From Saccharofermentans sp. (GTDB taxonomy: Bacteria; Bacillota; Clostridia; Saccharofermentanales; Saccharofermentanaceae), in contig JAILDX010000004.1 in the NCBI GenBank assembly GCA_024688685.1, positions 62,001-126,000 on the forward strand: a stretch of 64,000 nt of DNA. The letters run 5' to 3'. The position numbers were made by a program, and so were the translations under genes. Positions 1 through 8,952 of this stretch are shown here, one piece after another. The notes below the pieces were generated by a model. It was given only the letters and a program-made list of their open reading frames with translations, searched no databases and was not told the origin of the DNA. Position 1 is the first letter of the stretch; the number at the start of each line of letters is the position of its first letter.

Positions 1-647
1 GTAACACGGCATCTGTGCAAACTCTTAAGAGAAGTATCGCCTGTCACTACAAATGATGCACCGTTAACCTCATTGACTTTACAGCTTACGGAAAAGCCTT
101 CATGAAGCAGCGGAAGGATAGTGCTCTCTGTCTCCCTTGTCTCAATGACCCTGCCGACAAGGTTCATGTCAACATCGACCACGACATAAGACAGACCCTG
201 AGCAACCTCAAGACCATTCTCTGTACCCATGTCTACTCTAATTGAAGAAAACCATTCATCAGAAGACGACGAAAGTACGGAAGCGCCGTAAACGTCATAG
301 TTACTGAATGTATCCTTGATATGGAAAGCATTCTTAAGTTCCTCATATCTGATGGCAGCTTCCTCATTCTGTCTTAATCTGTACTGCAGCGATGCAATCT
401 CATCCCTGAGCTGTCTGTTCTCTTCCCTGATCGCAATTCCGTCAAATACTGCCGAATGATAATCATCAAATGAATCTGCCGCACTCTTGATAACCGACTG
501 TATAGGCGTGACAAGCTTCGAAACTCCCGAAGAAAGCTTCGAAAAATGAAGGGGACTCCCCGGAAGGGACCCTAAAAGTATTATCGTGGCAACAACTATT
601 ACCACGACAACAATGACAAACCACCGCGATGTCAGTATCTTGCGCAC
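1..647 (-). CDS. mreC: MreC, rod shape-determining protein (3' end cut off by window edge)
   Basis: The reading frame is open from a GTG at 645-647 to the left edge, so the C-terminal part is missing. An in-frame stop lies just upstream (660-662), which fixes GTG as the likely start; AAAGAG lies shortly before it. The visible protein (about 215 residues) has a short basic N-terminus, one membrane segment at about residues 9-27 rich in Val/Ile, a coiled-coil stretch at about 70-105, then the start of a beta-rich domain (around [14 protein letters not shown]). This order is that of MreC, which anchors in the membrane, projects outside the cell and organises the elongation machinery with MreB, MreD and penicillin-binding proteins. 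Identification rests on architecture and familiar segments; mreB or mreD cannot be seen because the window ends. Confidence 0.85.
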   Translation of the reverse strand, partial: MRKILTSRWFVIVVVVIVVATIILLGSLPGSPLHFSKLSSGVSKLVTPIQSVIKSAADSFDDYHSAVFDGIAIREENRQLRDEIASLQYRLRQNEEAAIRYEELKNAFHIKDTFSNYDVYGASVLSSSSDEWFSSIRVDMGTENGLEVAQGLSYVVVDVDMNLVGRVIETRETESTILPLLHEGFSVSCKVNEVNGASFVVTGDTSLKSLHRCRV

Positions 648-672
648 GGGATCATCTCTTTATAATGTGTGC

Positions 673-1197
673 TCAGATATTCTTTCCGCAGCACTTCTTA
701 TACTTCTTGCCTGAACCGCAGGGACAGGGATCATTACGTCCGATATTTGCAGCATGAGCAATATTTGCGTCACGGTACTCCCTTGTGATCTCTGCGATCT
801 GCTCTTCAGAGAGGATGCTCTTCCATGCAGGAAGCTTAAAGAGCCACTGAGCCTTTGCATCTCTCATGTTGTAATAGAGCTTCTCGTAATCGATATCAAG
901 GCTGATATCTGTATCATCGTCAACAGCCTCAAGATCAAGGTCATCACCGTTCTTAAGAGAAGACTTGATGCCGTCGAGGAATCCGAGATAGATATCCATT
1001 GTATCCTTGTCAAAGCCGAGCTTTCTGGCCATATCGGATGCCTTGCCGTTCAGAAGGTCCGCATTATCGGGATACTTGGAAAGGATAAGCTCATAAGCAT
1101 TCTTCTCCATTGCATAATATGCGTTGATATACTGTACATAGATCTGCTGGTTAGATGCATTCTCAGATCTGTCCATCCACATTTTGTAATAGCTCAT
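673..1197 (-). CDS. SEC-C motif protein of unknown function
   Basis: A 174-residue soluble protein. The C-terminus carries a SEC-C zinc-binding motif ([17 protein letters not shown], about residues 155-171), the same module found at the end of SecA and in YecA-like proteins, where it binds zinc and can contact ribosomes or SecB. The rest is helical and acidic in the middle (about residues 85-100), with no catalytic motif I recognise. The start is set by GGAGGAATAAA before the ATG. It lies 17 bp after icd and 25 bp before mreC, all on the minus strand, so it may be transcribed with them. A role in protein quality control or export is only an inference from the motif. Confidence 0.75.
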
Positions 1198-1214
1198 TTT
1201 ATTCCTCCGTATAA

Positions 1215-2417
1215 TCAGATACTTACCCTTGATGCAACCGCATTAAGGAACTCTGTTGTTGTAACAACTTGCTTATTGGGATGATCAAGAAGACTGTTCA
1301 GATCTCCCGTAATGATACCGCTCTCGATAGTATCTATCGATGCTTTCTCAAGCTTATCAGCGAAAGCCTCAAGATCTGCAATGCCATCGAGCTGAGCTCT
1401 CTTCCTCAGAGCACCTGTCCATGCAAAGAGAGTTGCCATAGGGTTAGTTGAAGTTGTCTCACCCTTGAGGTACTTGTAGTAATGCCTTGTAACGGTGCCG
1501 TGAGCAGCCTCATACTCGTACTTGCCGTCAGGTGAAACAAGAACCGAAGTCATCATGGCAAGTGAACCGCAGGCAGAAGCGAGCATATCGCTCATTACAT
1601 CACCGTCATAGTTCTTAAGTGCCCAGACGAAACCGCCCTCAGATCTCATTACGCGTGCAACGGCGTCGTCGATCAGCGTATAGAAATATGTGATGCCTGC
1701 AGCCTCAAACTTATCCTTGTACTCATTGTCATAGATTTCCTGGAAGATATCCTTGAACCTGTGGTCATAAGTCTTGGAGATCGTATCCTTCGTTGCAAAC
1801 CATAAAGGCTGCTTAACATCAAGTGCGTAATTGAAGCATGATCTTGCAAAAGCAGAGATCGACTTATCTGTGTTATACAAGCCTTCAACGATGCCGGGAT
1901 CGGTAAACTCAAAGATCGTCTTGCTCTCTGTCCTGCCGTCCTTGTAAGTAATAACGAGGTCTGCTCTTGCAGCATCATCGATGCGGAGCTCCGCATCCCT
2001 GTAAACATCACCGTATGCATGTCTTGCTATGGTGATGGGCTTCTTCCAGCATGAAACAAAAGGACTGATTCCGTTAACAAGGATCGGTGACCTGAAAACA
2101 GTACCGTCGAGCATTGCTCTGATCGTGCCGTTCGGGCTCTTCCACATCTCCTTGAGATTATACTCTGTCATTCGCTGAGCATTGGGTGTGATCGTCGCAC
2201 ACTTAACTGCAACCCCCAATTCCTTTGTCCTGTTTGCGGAATCCTTCGTAACCTGATCATTTGTCTTATCACGATTAACAAGACCGAGATCGAAATACTC
2301 AGTCTTAAGATCAACAAACGGGAGAATGCAAATATCTTTAATGTTTTGCCAGATGATCCTGGTCATCTCATCGCCGTCCATCTCGACAAGCGGCGTCTTC
2401 ATTGCAATCTTGGACAT
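1215..2417 (-). CDS. icd: NADP-dependent isocitrate dehydrogenase (eukaryote-like type)
   Basis: A 400-residue protein converting isocitrate to 2-oxoglutarate and CO2 with NADP, in the cytoplasm. The N-terminus ([13 protein letters not shown]) and the segments around [33 protein letters not shown] and [11 protein letters not shown] are typical of the homodimeric IDH subfamily shared by eukaryotes and some bacteria, not of the E. coli type. Length matches that family. The ATG follows GGAGGAAGGCAATTA. A good promoter lies upstream (2454-2482) inside the end of holA. No aconitase or citrate synthase gene is adjacent, so here it probably serves 2-oxoglutarate (glutamate) and NADPH supply; that is inference. 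Confidence 0.93.
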
Positions 2418-2453
2418 TAATTGCCTTCCTCCGTACTATTTAATAACTAAGTA

Positions 2454-2482
2454 ATTTTAAGGCAGAACAAAAAAACAGTCAA
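2454..2482 (-). promoter_or_regulatory. Sigma-A-type promoter of icd
   Basis: On the minus strand TTGACT (2477-2482) and TAAAAT (2454-2459) are separated by 17 bp, 37 bp upstream of the icd start codon. The -35 box overlaps the holA stop codon and the 3' arm of the putative holA terminator hairpin. Confidence 0.6.
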
Positions 2483-2500
2483 CTCATTGAGCATTTGACT
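2469..2500 (-). terminator. Putative terminator of holA
   Basis: Read on the minus strand, AGTCAA pairs with TTGACT, with a three-base bulge and an inner CTC/GAG stem closed by AAT. A G and seven Ts follow (As at 2469-2475). The stem covers the holA stop codon and the icd -35 box. It is modest in strength. Confidence 0.5.
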
Positions 2501-3486
2501 ATGAGAGTCTCAAGAGCGATCCTGTCTTCATAGATGCCGTGTCTTACGTCAGACTCTGATTTCAGAGCGGCAAAATAAAGGTTTATCAGCTGATCCATAT
2601 CAAATCTTGATGACTGCCTGACAAGATTCCCTGCATAATACGGAGAAAACTTCATAAGAGCCGCAAGTTCCTTATTATTACTAACATCCTTGGCGATTAT
2701 CAGCCTCTTTAGGTGTGTGAAGAGCGTTGCCCTCAGCTTCGGGACGGGTTCCTTGCGCAAAAGCAGTGAGTTCAGAGTCTTGAGAGCCCCGTCACACTTG
2801 CCGGAACCAAAACTGTCCGTGATAGTAAACACGCTTGCATTAAGGTCCGGAGGGCATATGAGTTCAAGGTCGTCAAAAGTAACCTTATTGCGGCCTTTCC
2901 CGTTCAGATAAAGCCTTATCTTCTCAATCTCTGACGATATCTGTCTCAGCTGTGAATCACATCTGAACGCAAGAGAAGATGCGCATTCTTTATCGATCTC
3001 AATGCCTTTTTTCTTAAGGTTATCGTGAATGATATTAACGAGTTCGGCCTCGGAAAACAGATTGACCTCAACAGCCGTACCGTACTTAACGACAGCCTTT
3101 GTAAGCTTCCTGCCCTTATCTCCCTTGCCGGGAGCAAGAACGAGCACGCATGAATCAGGGATATTCTTGAGGAGCTTATCCTCGATATCACCAAACTCAG
3201 CATCAAAAACAGACGGAGTCTTTACTATAACGACTCTCTTCCTGCTGAACCACGGAGGCATCTCGATACTGTCCGCGATCTGCCTGAATATCTCCTTGGA
3301 GTCCTGCTTAATGACCGTAAGATCAGTATCCTCGCCTCCGGGAGCTATATAGCACTTTTTGATTGACTTGATGCAGTTATCGATGTAGAAATCCTCTGTT
3401 CCGAACAGCATGACAAGACGGAGATCATCTCCGCCTTTATCCAGATGCTTCAGAAAATCATTTCCACTCAGGTACTTATCTGCCAT
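2479..3486 (-). CDS. holA: DNA polymerase III subunit delta
   Basis: A 335-residue protein of the usual length for HolA, the clamp-loader subunit that opens the sliding clamp. The N-terminal region (LVMLFGTEDFYIDNCIKSI) matches the delta family start where a nucleotide is not hydrolysed; a FRCDSQLRQISSEIEKIRLY segment near residues 170-190 is the typical delta AAA-like domain helix, and the C-terminal collar domain is helical. It follows the comEC and GH25 genes on the same strand. comEC followed by holA is a common gene order in Firmicutes; here a lysozyme gene is inserted between them. Confidence 0.9.
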   Translation of the reverse strand: MADKYLSGNDFLKHLDKGGDDLRLVMLFGTEDFYIDNCIKSIKKCYIAPGGEDTDLTVIKQDSKEIFRQIADSIEMPPWFSRKRVVIVKTPSVFDAEFGDIEDKLLKNIPDSCVLVLAPGKGDKGRKLTKAVVKYGTAVEVNLFSEAELVNIIHDNLKKKGIEIDKECASSLAFRCDSQLRQISSEIEKIRLYLNGKGRNKVTFDDLELICPPDLNASVFTITDSFGSGKCDGALKTLNSLLLRKEPVPKLRATLFTHLKRLIIAKDVSNNKELAALMKFSPYYAGNLVRQSSRFDMDQLINLYFAALKSESDVRHGIYEDRIALETLIVKCSMS

Positions 3487-3503
3487 ATGAGTTATTCTAC
3501 CAC

Positions 3504-4658
3504 TTAATTGCCGTTAAAGCGGTCAAGATAGAGAATATTCAGATCAACGTCGTCATTTATGCCCGGTACCCTTCCGATACAGTTGACCTGCCACATAACA
3601 TAATCGCCTTCGTAGCTGGTCTGTGACGTATAGTGAGCGAGCCAGACAGGTCTTCCTCCGGCGTCAAACACGCTCTCGAGCTTGTTCTTACTGTTATAGA
3701 GCATGCCCGTATAGCCGTAACTCTCCGCTTCTTCACAGAATGCGTAGAACAGATTGTTGAGATCGTTAAGACTGATGTGATACTGCTGGAATCTCGTCCA
3801 TGTCTCCATATCGTATGCGATGGGAAGATCGAGTTCCTCTCCGTTCAAAGCTTCACATATCCTGTCAACATTCTCCCTCAAAACCTCTTCACTCGTTACG
3901 GGAGTAAAGAAATAAAGGCCGACCTTAAGTCCTGCCGCCTTGGCATTTCGGAAGTTCTGCTCAAACTTGGAATCGAAATTGAACTCTCCCTGATGATAAA
4001 CGCCGGCACGGATCATAACGAACTTGACTCCGGCGTTCCTTACTCTGTCATAATCTACGTCACCCTGCCACTTTGAGACATCAATACCAAGTTCAACATT
4101 ATCACCGGAATATCTCGAAACGAAATCGTTCCACTGAATGGTGGAAGGCTGCGGGACAGGGGTATTTGTAGGGACAAATCCGACAGGCGTAGGAGTAGGT
4201 GTATTTGCCGCATCATCTCCTGCGCCGCGGACTCTTACAGATAAAGGCTTTCTGACAAAATTGCCTGCATTATCGGTAACGATCATTGCTGTCTCGTATG
4301 AGCCCGCAACTGTCGTATCCACAGGTGTTTCCATCGTAAGGACGGGATTCCTGTCATAGTCATCTATGTAGCTTATGTAGTTGTTGGCATCGAAGATATC
4401 TCCGACATTAAGCGACACCGAGCTGTTTGCTGACAGGACAACAGGCGGTGTTACATCCTGATATTCGGGTTCCGTCTCCGGTGGCACTGTTGTGGTGGGC
4501 AGTTCTGATTCCGTTGTTTCCGGAGTCTCAGAGATCAGCGTAGTCTCGGAACTTTCAGAAAGCAAAGTCGTCGGAACTGTTTCCGCTTCGGGCCTGCAGC
4601 CCGCAAGGAGCAAAGCTCCGCACAGCATGGCTGAACAAATCTTTATTGGTCGATTCAT
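3504..4658 (-). CDS. GH25 lysozyme-type lipoprotein with Ig-like domain
   Basis: A 384-residue secreted lipoprotein. The signal peptide ends in a lipobox (LAGC, Cys21), followed by a Ser/Thr/Glu-rich linker, a bacterial Ig-like domain of the DUF5011 kind (about residues 70-145; VTDNAGN motif), a TPTPTP-type linker, and a C-terminal GH25 domain (about 190-384). The GH25 part shows GIDVSKWQGDVDYDRV at its start, and YDMET, which holds the expected acidic catalytic residues of the DxE pair. It should cleave the muramic acid to N-acetylglucosamine bond in peptidoglycan at the cell surface. The possible RBS (GAGAGG) is rather far, 13 bases, from the ATG. It sits between comEC and holA; a link with cell-wall remodelling during DNA uptake would be speculative. 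Confidence 0.9.
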   Translation of the reverse strand: MNRPIKICSAMLCGALLLAGCRPEAETVPTTLLSESSETTLISETPETTESELPTTTVPPETEPEYQDVTPPVVLSANSSVSLNVGDIFDANNYISYIDDYDRNPVLTMETPVDTTVAGSYETAMIVTDNAGNFVRKPLSVRVRGAGDDAANTPTPTPVGFVPTNTPVPQPSTIQWNDFVSRYSGDNVELGIDVSKWQGDVDYDRVRNAGVKFVMIRAGVYHQGEFNFDSKFEQNFRNAKAAGLKVGLYFFTPVTSEEVLRENVDRICEALNGEELDLPIAYDMETWTRFQQYHISLNDLNNLFYAFCEEAESYGYTGMLYNSKNKLESVFDAGGRPVWLAHYTSQTSYEGDYVMWQVNCIGRVPGINDDVDLNILYLDRFNGN

Positions 4659-4719
4659 AAAAATACAATATCCTCTCTTGTTTCTATCCTAATCCCTGTT
4701 TAATAGCATACTAATAAGT

Positions 4720-6936
4720 TCAATTTATTTCAAACACTATTGCTCCCTCTTCATCTGTACGCCTTATGACACAGCCGTGTGACTCAAGCCTTTCAACAGT
4801 CTCAGGTGCAGGATGACCATAACTGTTATGACGTCCGCAGGATATAACGGCGATCTCCGGTCTGACCTTATCCAGGAAATCATTGCCCGTCGAGGTTCGG
4901 CTGCCATGATGTGCAACTTTCAGAACGTCGAAATCATCCAGCAGTCCGCGTGAAAGCAGCGTCTGCTCCGTTGCGAAGCCGATATCGCCCGTGAAGAGCA
5001 TCTTCTCTCCGCAGCCTTCCACGAGAAGGACAAGAGAATTATCGTTTGAGCTGACAGAAGCTTTATCAGGAGCAATGACTGTTATCTTTACGTCGTCATC
5101 GATCATATAGACTGAATTCTGTATACTTACTGTCACTCCAGGGATATAGCACGGGTCAGACGGGTCAAGAGAACACTCCGTCGGTGATACGACTTGTGCA
5201 ATGCGTCCCTCTGAATACAGACTGCTGATACCTCCGTAATGGTCATCATCCCAGTGTGTGACAAACGCAAGATCGACCTTGTCTGCACCGTACCAGTTCA
5301 GGATACTGCGCAGAGAATCACTGTTTTCCTCCGTTCCGCCGTCGATAATAACGGTCTTTCCTCCTGACATTATTATGCAGCTGTCCCCCTGCCCGACATC
5401 GGCAAATATAACAGTTAATGCCGGAGGACATATTATTTTGTAAAGGATTATCCCGCATGATATTGCAGCAGTCATCAGAGCCGGCAGAAGTCCCTTTTTC
5501 CGCAGCACGCAATCAGGCATAACAATAAAGACGAGCGCAATATAGATTCCCGTGAACACCCATTTCCCGATATAGCCACAACTTACAGAAACATCTCCAT
5601 GGGTGCTGCAGAAAGAAACAAGTTCATAAAGGCACCGCAGAAGCACCTCAAGCGGACACGAGAAGACACCGGTAAACAGAAAGCACAGTATAAGAGACGG
5701 CAGCAGGAACAGGCATATCGCGCTCACGAGCACACCGCCTGCGATCTGACACAGATAATTTGTAAATGAAATCCTCATCCCGCTCGTTCCGAAGAACGGC
5801 AGAAGCCCCATATGAGCAGCAAGAGATGCTGATACAACGCTAATAACTGCTCGGGGCGCAGAAGCTTTTTCCATAAGTTCACTTATCTTCTGAGCAAAGA
5901 TGATTATCCCAAGACATGCCGCCATACTCATATTGAATCCTGAGGACAGACTCGTAAACGGATCGGCGATCATCATTATCAGCGCAGCAAGGCTCATTCC
6001 GGACAATCTGTCGCGCAGGAACACCTGACAGCAGCACATTACACAGGCCCTCGTAACAGACTCTCCAAAGCCGGTCAGAAACGAAACAGCAAAGCAGAAG
6101 AACAAGATCATCATTCTTCCCCCTGTCTTACGCCTGTCAAAGCCGGTCAGATAAGGAACAACCGCGAGGAAACCCGCAAAATGCGTTCCTGATACTGCTA
6201 TGAGATGCGAGCATGACGTCAGCTGAAACGCATCTTTTATATCATTGCCGAGGACTGATGTGTCACCAAGGCATACAGCGGCAAAAAGCCCTTTATATCG
6301 CTCATCCATAGAGGAAGTCATTAGTTCAAGTATATCTGTTCTGATACCTGTTATTCCGCGCTTTGCAAGATCAAGAAGATAAAACAATCCGCCCGGCTCA
6401 TCAGCATGAGAAATACAGTCAGCATTCAGGATGTACTTTACTCCTCGCTTAAGCAGATAATCCCTGTAATCAAACTCTCCCGGATTCCTCGCGCCGTCAG
6501 GCTCAGAAATCCGCCCCTTAACCTTGATGTATTCACCTCCGTAAACAGAATTATCCCCAATGTCATAGATAACTGCCAAAGAACCGTTCTCAAGTCTCAC
6601 ATAACTTGTACTCCTGCCTGAAAGCCGGTACTCTTTGCTCTGAACAAAGACAGTTCCGTCAACATATAATGATTTTTCTGAAGAAGCAGCAACACTGTGC
6701 ATATGCAGACTCAGAGCAAATGAAAGTGCAAGTATCAAGATGAAAAAGCTCCACTTGCCGTCCTTTGACAGATACAGGAGCAGCAAAGAGCACGCCGTCA
6801 GAACAAAATGAAGTACCGCCGACACTGTAAAGCCGGAGTAAAACGTGCATAACAAAAGACCGTAGATAACGGCTGCCGACACTATCAGAGGCCTTTCAAG
6901 AAGCTTATTAGAGATTATCTTTATCCTGTTTTTCAT
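4720..6936 (-). CDS. comEC: ComEC/Rec2 DNA-uptake channel protein
   Basis: A 738-residue polytopic membrane protein. The N-terminal third has closely spaced membrane segments and an OB-like extracellular part (GRISEPDGARNPGEFDYRDYL, typical of DUF4131), the middle is the competence channel domain (HLIAVSGTHFAGF, then a GFGESVTRACVM-like stretch), and the C-terminal 250 residues are a metallo-beta-lactamase domain with HWDDDHYGG and HHGSRTS motifs. ComEC carries single-stranded DNA across the cytoplasmic membrane in natural transformation; the MBL domain is thought to degrade the other strand. No comEA or comF is visible next to it. Length and motifs are complete, so it looks functional. Confidence 0.93.
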   Translation of the reverse strand: MKNRIKIISNKLLERPLIVSAAVIYGLLLCTFYSGFTVSAVLHFVLTACSLLLLYLSKDGKWSFFILILALSFALSLHMHSVAASSEKSLYVDGTVFVQSKEYRLSGRSTSYVRLENGSLAVIYDIGDNSVYGGEYIKVKGRISEPDGARNPGEFDYRDYLLKRGVKYILNADCISHADEPGGLFYLLDLAKRGITGIRTDILELMTSSMDERYKGLFAAVCLGDTSVLGNDIKDAFQLTSCSHLIAVSGTHFAGFLAVVPYLTGFDRRKTGGRMMILFFCFAVSFLTGFGESVTRACVMCCCQVFLRDRLSGMSLAALIMMIADPFTSLSSGFNMSMAACLGIIIFAQKISELMEKASAPRAVISVVSASLAAHMGLLPFFGTSGMRISFTNYLCQIAGGVLVSAICLFLLPSLILCFLFTGVFSCPLEVLLRCLYELVSFCSTHGDVSVSCGYIGKWVFTGIYIALVFIVMPDCVLRKKGLLPALMTAAISCGIILYKIICPPALTVIFADVGQGDSCIIMSGGKTVIIDGGTEENSDSLRSILNWYGADKVDLAFVTHWDDDHYGGISSLYSEGRIAQVVSPTECSLDPSDPCYIPGVTVSIQNSVYMIDDDVKITVIAPDKASVSSNDNSLVLLVEGCGEKMLFTGDIGFATEQTLLSRGLLDDFDVLKVAHHGSRTSTGNDFLDKVRPEIAVISCGRHNSYGHPAPETVERLESHGCVIRRTDEEGAIVFEIN

Positions 6937-7018
6937 AAGACCGAGAGTAGCACAGTAAAAGCCTGAAAAAGCTCCGAAATGATACGAAATTTCGACAAAA
7001 AGTGATAAAATCTACAAT

Positions 7019-7615
7019 ATGGAAATCAACTACAGAAAAACAAAATTTCTCAAAGTGGCGGCAAAGCTCGATCAATGCCCGGACAGCGGCCTTCCCGAGG
7101 TCGTTTTATCAGGCAAATCCAATGTTGGCAAGTCATCCTTGATAAATGCCATCGCTGATAACAAAAAGCTGGCCAGAGTGTCACAATCCCCCGGAAAGAC
7201 GCGTGAGGTTGTGTATTTCGAGACCGATGGGAAGCTCCTTTTCGCAGATCTCCCCGGTTTTGGATATGCAAAGGCCTCAAAGGCGGAGAAGGAGCGCTTC
7301 TCCAAGCTCTGTGACGATTATTTCAGGAGCGGGAGAAAGATCACTCTCGTTCTTAACCTTATTGATATCAGACATAAGCCCTCAGATAATGACAAGGCAA
7401 TGATAGAGTTCCTGAATAATGCGGGTATTCCCTATTTTGTCGTTTTCACCAAATGTGACAAGATGTCAAAGATGCAGGTCGGCAAGCAGATAAAGATGAT
7501 GTCCGAAGAATTTGATTTCTCCCCCGATGCCTCCGTTTTTGCAGTATCTTCCGACAAAAAAGCCGGGATCGCCGAACTGTGCGATGCGATTACAGACTTC
7601 GTATTTCTAACCTAA
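7019..7615 (+). CDS. ysxC: Ribosome biogenesis GTPase YsxC/EngB
   Basis: A 198-residue small GTPase of the EngB family, needed for late assembly of the 50S subunit. The Walker A motif is GKSNVGKSSLIN (about residues 32-43), followed by the switch region with PGKTREVVYF, the G3 motif DLPGFGYAKAS, and the G4 motif TKCDK near residue 140. Length is standard. It starts the plus-strand block, divergent from comEC with an 82-bp gap, and is followed 99 bp later by the first PRPP-synthase-like gene, which has its own promoter. Confidence 0.95.
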   Translation: MEINYRKTKFLKVAAKLDQCPDSGLPEVVLSGKSNVGKSSLINAIADNKKLARVSQSPGKTREVVYFETDGKLLFADLPGFGYAKASKAEKERFSKLCDDYFRSGRKITLVLNLIDIRHKPSDNDKAMIEFLNNAGIPYFVVFTKCDKMSKMQVGKQIKMMSEEFDFSPDASVFAVSSDKKAGIAELCDAITDFVFLT

Positions 7616-7662
7616 AATTTGAGAGCAATCAAACATTTCTTTTGTTACAAATTCACATTGAA

Positions 7663-7691
7663 TTGAGATGTCATTTAGACGATACTATTAT
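7663..7691 (+). promoter_or_regulatory. Probable promoter of the prs-like operon
   Basis: TTGAGA (7663-7668) and TATTAT (7686-7691) are 17 bp apart in the gap between ysxC and the first prs-like gene, 23 bp upstream of its ATG. AAGAGGTG serves as ribosome binding site. Confidence 0.45.
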
Positions 7692-7714
7692 TTAAGAAAT
7701 AGAAGAGGTGTTTT

Positions 7715-8920
7715 ATGTCTGCTAACTCTTATAACGGCATTAAGCTGGAACCCATCGGACCCATCGGCATAATTGGTCACACCGCAAATACAGAGTTTGT
7801 TGAGAACGTCAGTCATATTCTTTCGCAGAAGCGTCTTAAGAGATATGAAGAAGGTGCTACACCTTATATCAACAGGCCCGGATATCTCAGATCCGACTAT
7901 ATAATCGATTCCAAGCTTATCAGATTCCAGACCGGCGAAGGCAAGCTTTCCATGGGTGAGAGTGTCAGAGGCCATGATGTATTCATCATTACTGACTGCG
8001 TTTCGCAGAATGCGCGTTTCAGGCTTACCGAGGGCGAGCATCTTATATCCCCTGACGATCACTACAGGGATCTTCTCAGGATCGTATCGACCTGTGTCGG
8101 CAAAGCAAGAAGGATCAATGTCATCATGCCTTTCGTTTATGAAGGCAGGACTGAGACAAGACAGAATCTCAGAGCTTCACTTGACTGTTCCGCGATGCTG
8201 AGACAGCTTTATAAACTGGGCGTTTCCAACCTCATCTGCTTTGATCCGCACGATGAACGTATCCAGAACGCCGTTCCCCTTATGGGTATCGAGATGCCCA
8301 AGTCACAGTACAAACTTACTACAACGCTTCTCAACAATTTCGGTTCCATAAAGATCGACAAGCAGAGCACAGTAGTAATCAGTCCTGACGAGATGGGTGT
8401 TTCGAGAGCTATCGCTTATTCTTCAGCTCTCCAGCTTCCTCTGGGGATCTTCTACAGAGACCGCGATTACACGGTTAAGGTTGACGGCGAGCACCCGATC
8501 AAGACATACAAGTTCCTCGGCGACAGCGTTGAAGGCAAGGATGTCATCCTTATCGACGACATGATCAATTCCGGAAGCACAATGCTCCGTACCGCTTCAA
8601 AGCTTAAATCAATGGGTGCCAAGGATGTTTACTGCATCTCCCCCTTCGGTCTCTTTACCGACGGTTTCAGGAGATTTGACGAGGCATATGCTGAAGGAAC
8701 GATAAGAGGTGTTGTCTGCACTAACCTGACATACAGGAGCCCGGATCTCCTGTCCAGAGAGTGGTACTACGATGCCGACATGGTTCCTTATATTGCAAGG
8801 ATCATCGACGGTCTGAATGTTGACGAGTCGATCTACGATCTTATCAATTCAACTACAAGACTGTCCGAGTTCGTTAAGCAGATGAGGCTTGGCGAGATAT
8901 TTGACGAGTTTAACGACTGA
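7715..8920 (+). CDS. Divergent ribose-phosphate pyrophosphokinase paralogue 1
   Basis: A 401-residue protein of the PRPP synthetase family, about 85 residues longer than the classical enzyme (about 315). It is the first of two tandem paralogues of identical length. Recognisable family features are GHDVFIITD (residue 87 on), RRINVIMPF (132-140) and the C-terminal PRPP-binding loop. That loop reads DDMINSGST (281-289) rather than the usual DDxxDTGGT, and the flexible loop that normally carries the catalytic KRR reads YRDRD (247-251). The classical DLHxxQ segment is replaced by DPHDER. So the fold is clear, but catalysis by this copy is doubtful; it could be a regulatory partner of the second copy. 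RBS AAGAGGTG; operon with the next three genes is likely. Confidence 0.75.
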   Translation: MSANSYNGIKLEPIGPIGIIGHTANTEFVENVSHILSQKRLKRYEEGATPYINRPGYLRSDYIIDSKLIRFQTGEGKLSMGESVRGHDVFIITDCVSQNARFRLTEGEHLISPDDHYRDLLRIVSTCVGKARRINVIMPFVYEGRTETRQNLRASLDCSAMLRQLYKLGVSNLICFDPHDERIQNAVPLMGIEMPKSQYKLTTTLLNNFGSIKIDKQSTVVISPDEMGVSRAIAYSSALQLPLGIFYRDRDYTVKVDGEHPIKTYKFLGDSVEGKDVILIDDMINSGSTMLRTASKLKSMGAKDVYCISPFGLFTDGFRRFDEAYAEGTIRGVVCTNLTYRSPDLLSREWYYDADMVPYIARIIDGLNVDESIYDLINSTTRLSEFVKQMRLGEIFDEFND

Positions 8921-8952
8921 TTTTGTTTATAAAAGAAAGGCAAGGTAACAAA

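Noticed and set aside
8923..8952. TTG start of the second prs-like gene, ten codons upstream.
   Set aside because: No RBS lies at a fitting distance; the ATG at 8953 has one and gives the same length as the paralogue.
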